Shown here in pieces: positions 5,587 to 6,426 of a DNA stretch of 6,426 nt. Position numbers and translations under genes: made by a program. The notes under the pieces are model-generated. The model was not told where the DNA came from. It was given only the letters and a program-made list of their open reading frames with translations, and ran no database searches. Origin of the DNA: Erythrobacter sp. UBA2510 (lineage in GTDB: Bacteria; Pseudomonadota; Alphaproteobacteria; Sphingomonadales; Sphingomonadaceae); NCBI GenBank assembly GCA_002341345.1, contig DDNW01000173.1, forward strand, positions 1,707 through 8,132, written 5' to 3'. Within the stretch, counting starts at the first letter, position 1. The number at the start of each line of letters is the position of its first letter.

Positions 5587-5636
5587 GCGGGTGTCCTTCA
5601 GGCGGTAAAATTGCGTTGATGGGTGATTTGGTGGCG

Positions 5637-5665
5637 CAGATAGGGGTTGGGAGGCGCGCGGGCAA
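5637..5665 (-). promoter_or_regulatory. Candidate sigma-70-type promoter for ettA
   Basis: On the minus strand TTGCCC (5665-5660) and TATCTG (5642-5637) are separated by 17 bases and would give a leader of roughly 45 bases before the ettA ATG. Matches to the consensus are partial, so this is a suggestion. The 121-base gap with the divergent YitT-family gene (5587-5707) must contain both promoters; I see no convincing one for the plus strand. Confidence 0.28.
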
Positions 5666-5707
5666 GCTCTCGCTCGGGTCGCTTGCAGGATATGGGCCGA
5701 AGGGCAT

Positions 5708-6385
5708 ATGGTTTCACGCGTGACTAAAGAAGCCGCCGCCCGGTCCCGCATCGCCGACCCCCACGATCCGCACGATCCCCTGCGCGATCCGAACGAGCAT
5801 ACCCTGCTCGAAAACACCTATGCGCTGGTCACCGGGGCGACGCTGATCGCGATCGGCATGGTGCTGATGAAAGGAGCGGGGATCGTCACGGCGGGCGTTG
5901 CGGGCATTGCGCTGCTGGTGTCGTACAAGGTGCCGCTGGGCGTGGGGCTACTGTTCTTCCTGATCAACATCCCCTTCTTCGTGCTCGGCCTGTTCGTGCT
6001 GGGGCGCGGCTTTCTGGTCCGCACGGTGATCGCCTGCGCGCTGATCTTCGCGATGGTCGCGATTGCCGGGGCCTCGATGGACTTGCAGAGCGTCCACCCG
6101 GCCTTCGCCGCGGCGGCGGGTGGGACCTGCGCGGGATTCGGCATTCTGGCGCTGGTCCGGCACCAGACGGGCGTGGGCGGCGTGAACGTGATCGCCTTGT
6201 GGCTGCAGAAGTCGCGCGGGTGGAATGTCGGGCGGCTGCACCTGCTGCTCGACGGGGCAATCCTGCTGGCGGCGTGGGCGACCTCGCTCTCGCTGGTGCA
6301 GGTCGGCTGGTCGCTGCTGAGCGTGGTGGCGATCAACATGATCCTCGTCGCCTGGCACAAGCCGGGGCGGTACATGGGCCATTGA
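5708..6385 (+). CDS. YitT-family (DUF161) integral membrane protein
   Basis: The 225-residue protein has a 35-residue charged cytosolic N-terminus with an Asp/His/Pro-rich stretch (DPHDPHDPLRDP, 17-28). Hydrophobic segments follow at about 36-55, 60-74, 78-98, 105-123, 134-150, 177-196 and 199-216. YitT-family features are the GAGIVTAGVAGIALLVSY block (56-73), LGVGLLFFLINIPFFVLG (77-94), and a G-rich turn then RHQTGVGGVNVIALWLQK (151-168) ahead of a conserved GR.H...D (175-182). Shorter proteobacterial members lack the C-terminal soluble domain found in Bacillus YitT, as here. The molecular function of the family is not established; transport is a guess. The start is not certain: GAAGGG (5699-5704) is only three bases before the chosen ATG, and a GTG at 5720 would be better spaced. 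It is divergent from ettA. Confidence 0.85.
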   Translation: MVSRVTKEAAARSRIADPHDPHDPLRDPNEHTLLENTYALVTGATLIAIGMVLMKGAGIVTAGVAGIALLVSYKVPLGVGLLFFLINIPFFVLGLFVLGRGFLVRTVIACALIFAMVAIAGASMDLQSVHPAFAAAAGGTCAGFGILALVRHQTGVGGVNVIALWLQKSRGWNVGRLHLLLDGAILLAAWATSLSLVQVGWSLLSVVAINMILVAWHKPGRYMGH

Positions 6386-6426
6386 GGCTAGGGTCAGGAC
6401 TCATTTATTGCATGAGCCGTGGTGGC
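6386..6426. other. Short 3' flank with inverted copy of the 3239-3251 sequence
   Basis: Immediately after the YitT-family stop, CTAGGGTCAGGAC (6388-6400) is the exact reverse complement of 3239-3251. It runs into a small hairpin, CTCAT (6400-6404) with ATGAG (6412-6416), without a following T-run. It could be a transcript end, a dispersed intergenic repeat, or the outer end of a mobile element that continues beyond the window. The window stops too soon to decide. Confidence 0.3.

Noticed and set aside
3934..5619. A 561-codon plus-strand frame opposite ettA
   Set aside because: It mirrors a highly conserved gene; the translation is a Leu/Val/Asp/Arg-rich antisense product with no recognisable domains and no ribosome binding site.
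5587..5817. A 77-residue N-terminal extension of EttA
   Set aside because: The extension is Arg/Ser/Pro-rich, overlaps the divergent YitT-family gene, and known EttA proteins begin at the chosen MAAQY-type start, which has a good ribosome binding site.

Overview
The window looks like ordinary, gene-dense chromosome from a GC-rich alphaproteobacterium, most likely Sphingomonadales (Erythrobacteraceae or a relative). That placement is inference. It rests on the base composition, the style of the proteins (an Arg/Gln/Asp-rich secreted protein of RcnB type, a YitT-family membrane protein, an EttA of 557 residues) and an alphaproteobacterial-looking Fur-type palindrome. There is no rRNA, tRNA, CRISPR array, transposase or phage gene.

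Layout, left to right. Positions 1-380 (minus) hold the N-terminal part of a secreted, low-complexity RcnB-like protein that runs off the left edge. It is divergent from a seven-motif-bearing membrane methyltransferase at 621-1355 (plus) that closely resembles MddA, the enzyme that methylates methanethiol to dimethyl sulfide. The 240-bp gap between them contains an 11-bp perfect inverted repeat overlapping a possible promoter. Convergent with the methyltransferase is azoR (1418-1975, minus), an FMN-dependent NADH-azoreductase/quinone reductase. AzoR is divergent from an HxlR-family regulator with a conserved N-terminal cysteine (2072-2452, plus). Their 96-bp shared promoter region carries five copies of a GGTCA half-site, so this is a convincing redox or electrophile-sensing regulator-target pair.

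Next, a 278-bp non-coding stretch (2453-2730) holds a tandem 9-bp repeat and a 19-bp near-perfect Fur-type palindrome. The palindrome sits in front of a lipoprotein with two ComEA-like helix-hairpin-helix modules (2731-3237, plus). That gene meets a three-histidine haem membrane protein of the MsrQ/ferric-reductase-like family (3248-3832, minus) tail to tail. An 18-bp palindrome contains both stop codons. Upstream of the latter, in the same direction, is ettA (3913-5586, minus), the ABC-F translational throttle ATPase. It is divergent from a YitT-family membrane protein (5708-6385, plus). The last 41 bases carry a 13-bp inverted copy of the palindrome sequence at 3239-3251.

The genes do not form a single pathway. 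The coherent units are the azoR/hxlR divergon and the putatively iron-controlled lipoprotein. The most interesting points are regulatory: the GGTCA cluster, the Fur-type box and the inverted repeat before the methyltransferase. I see no clear evidence of a wholly new system.
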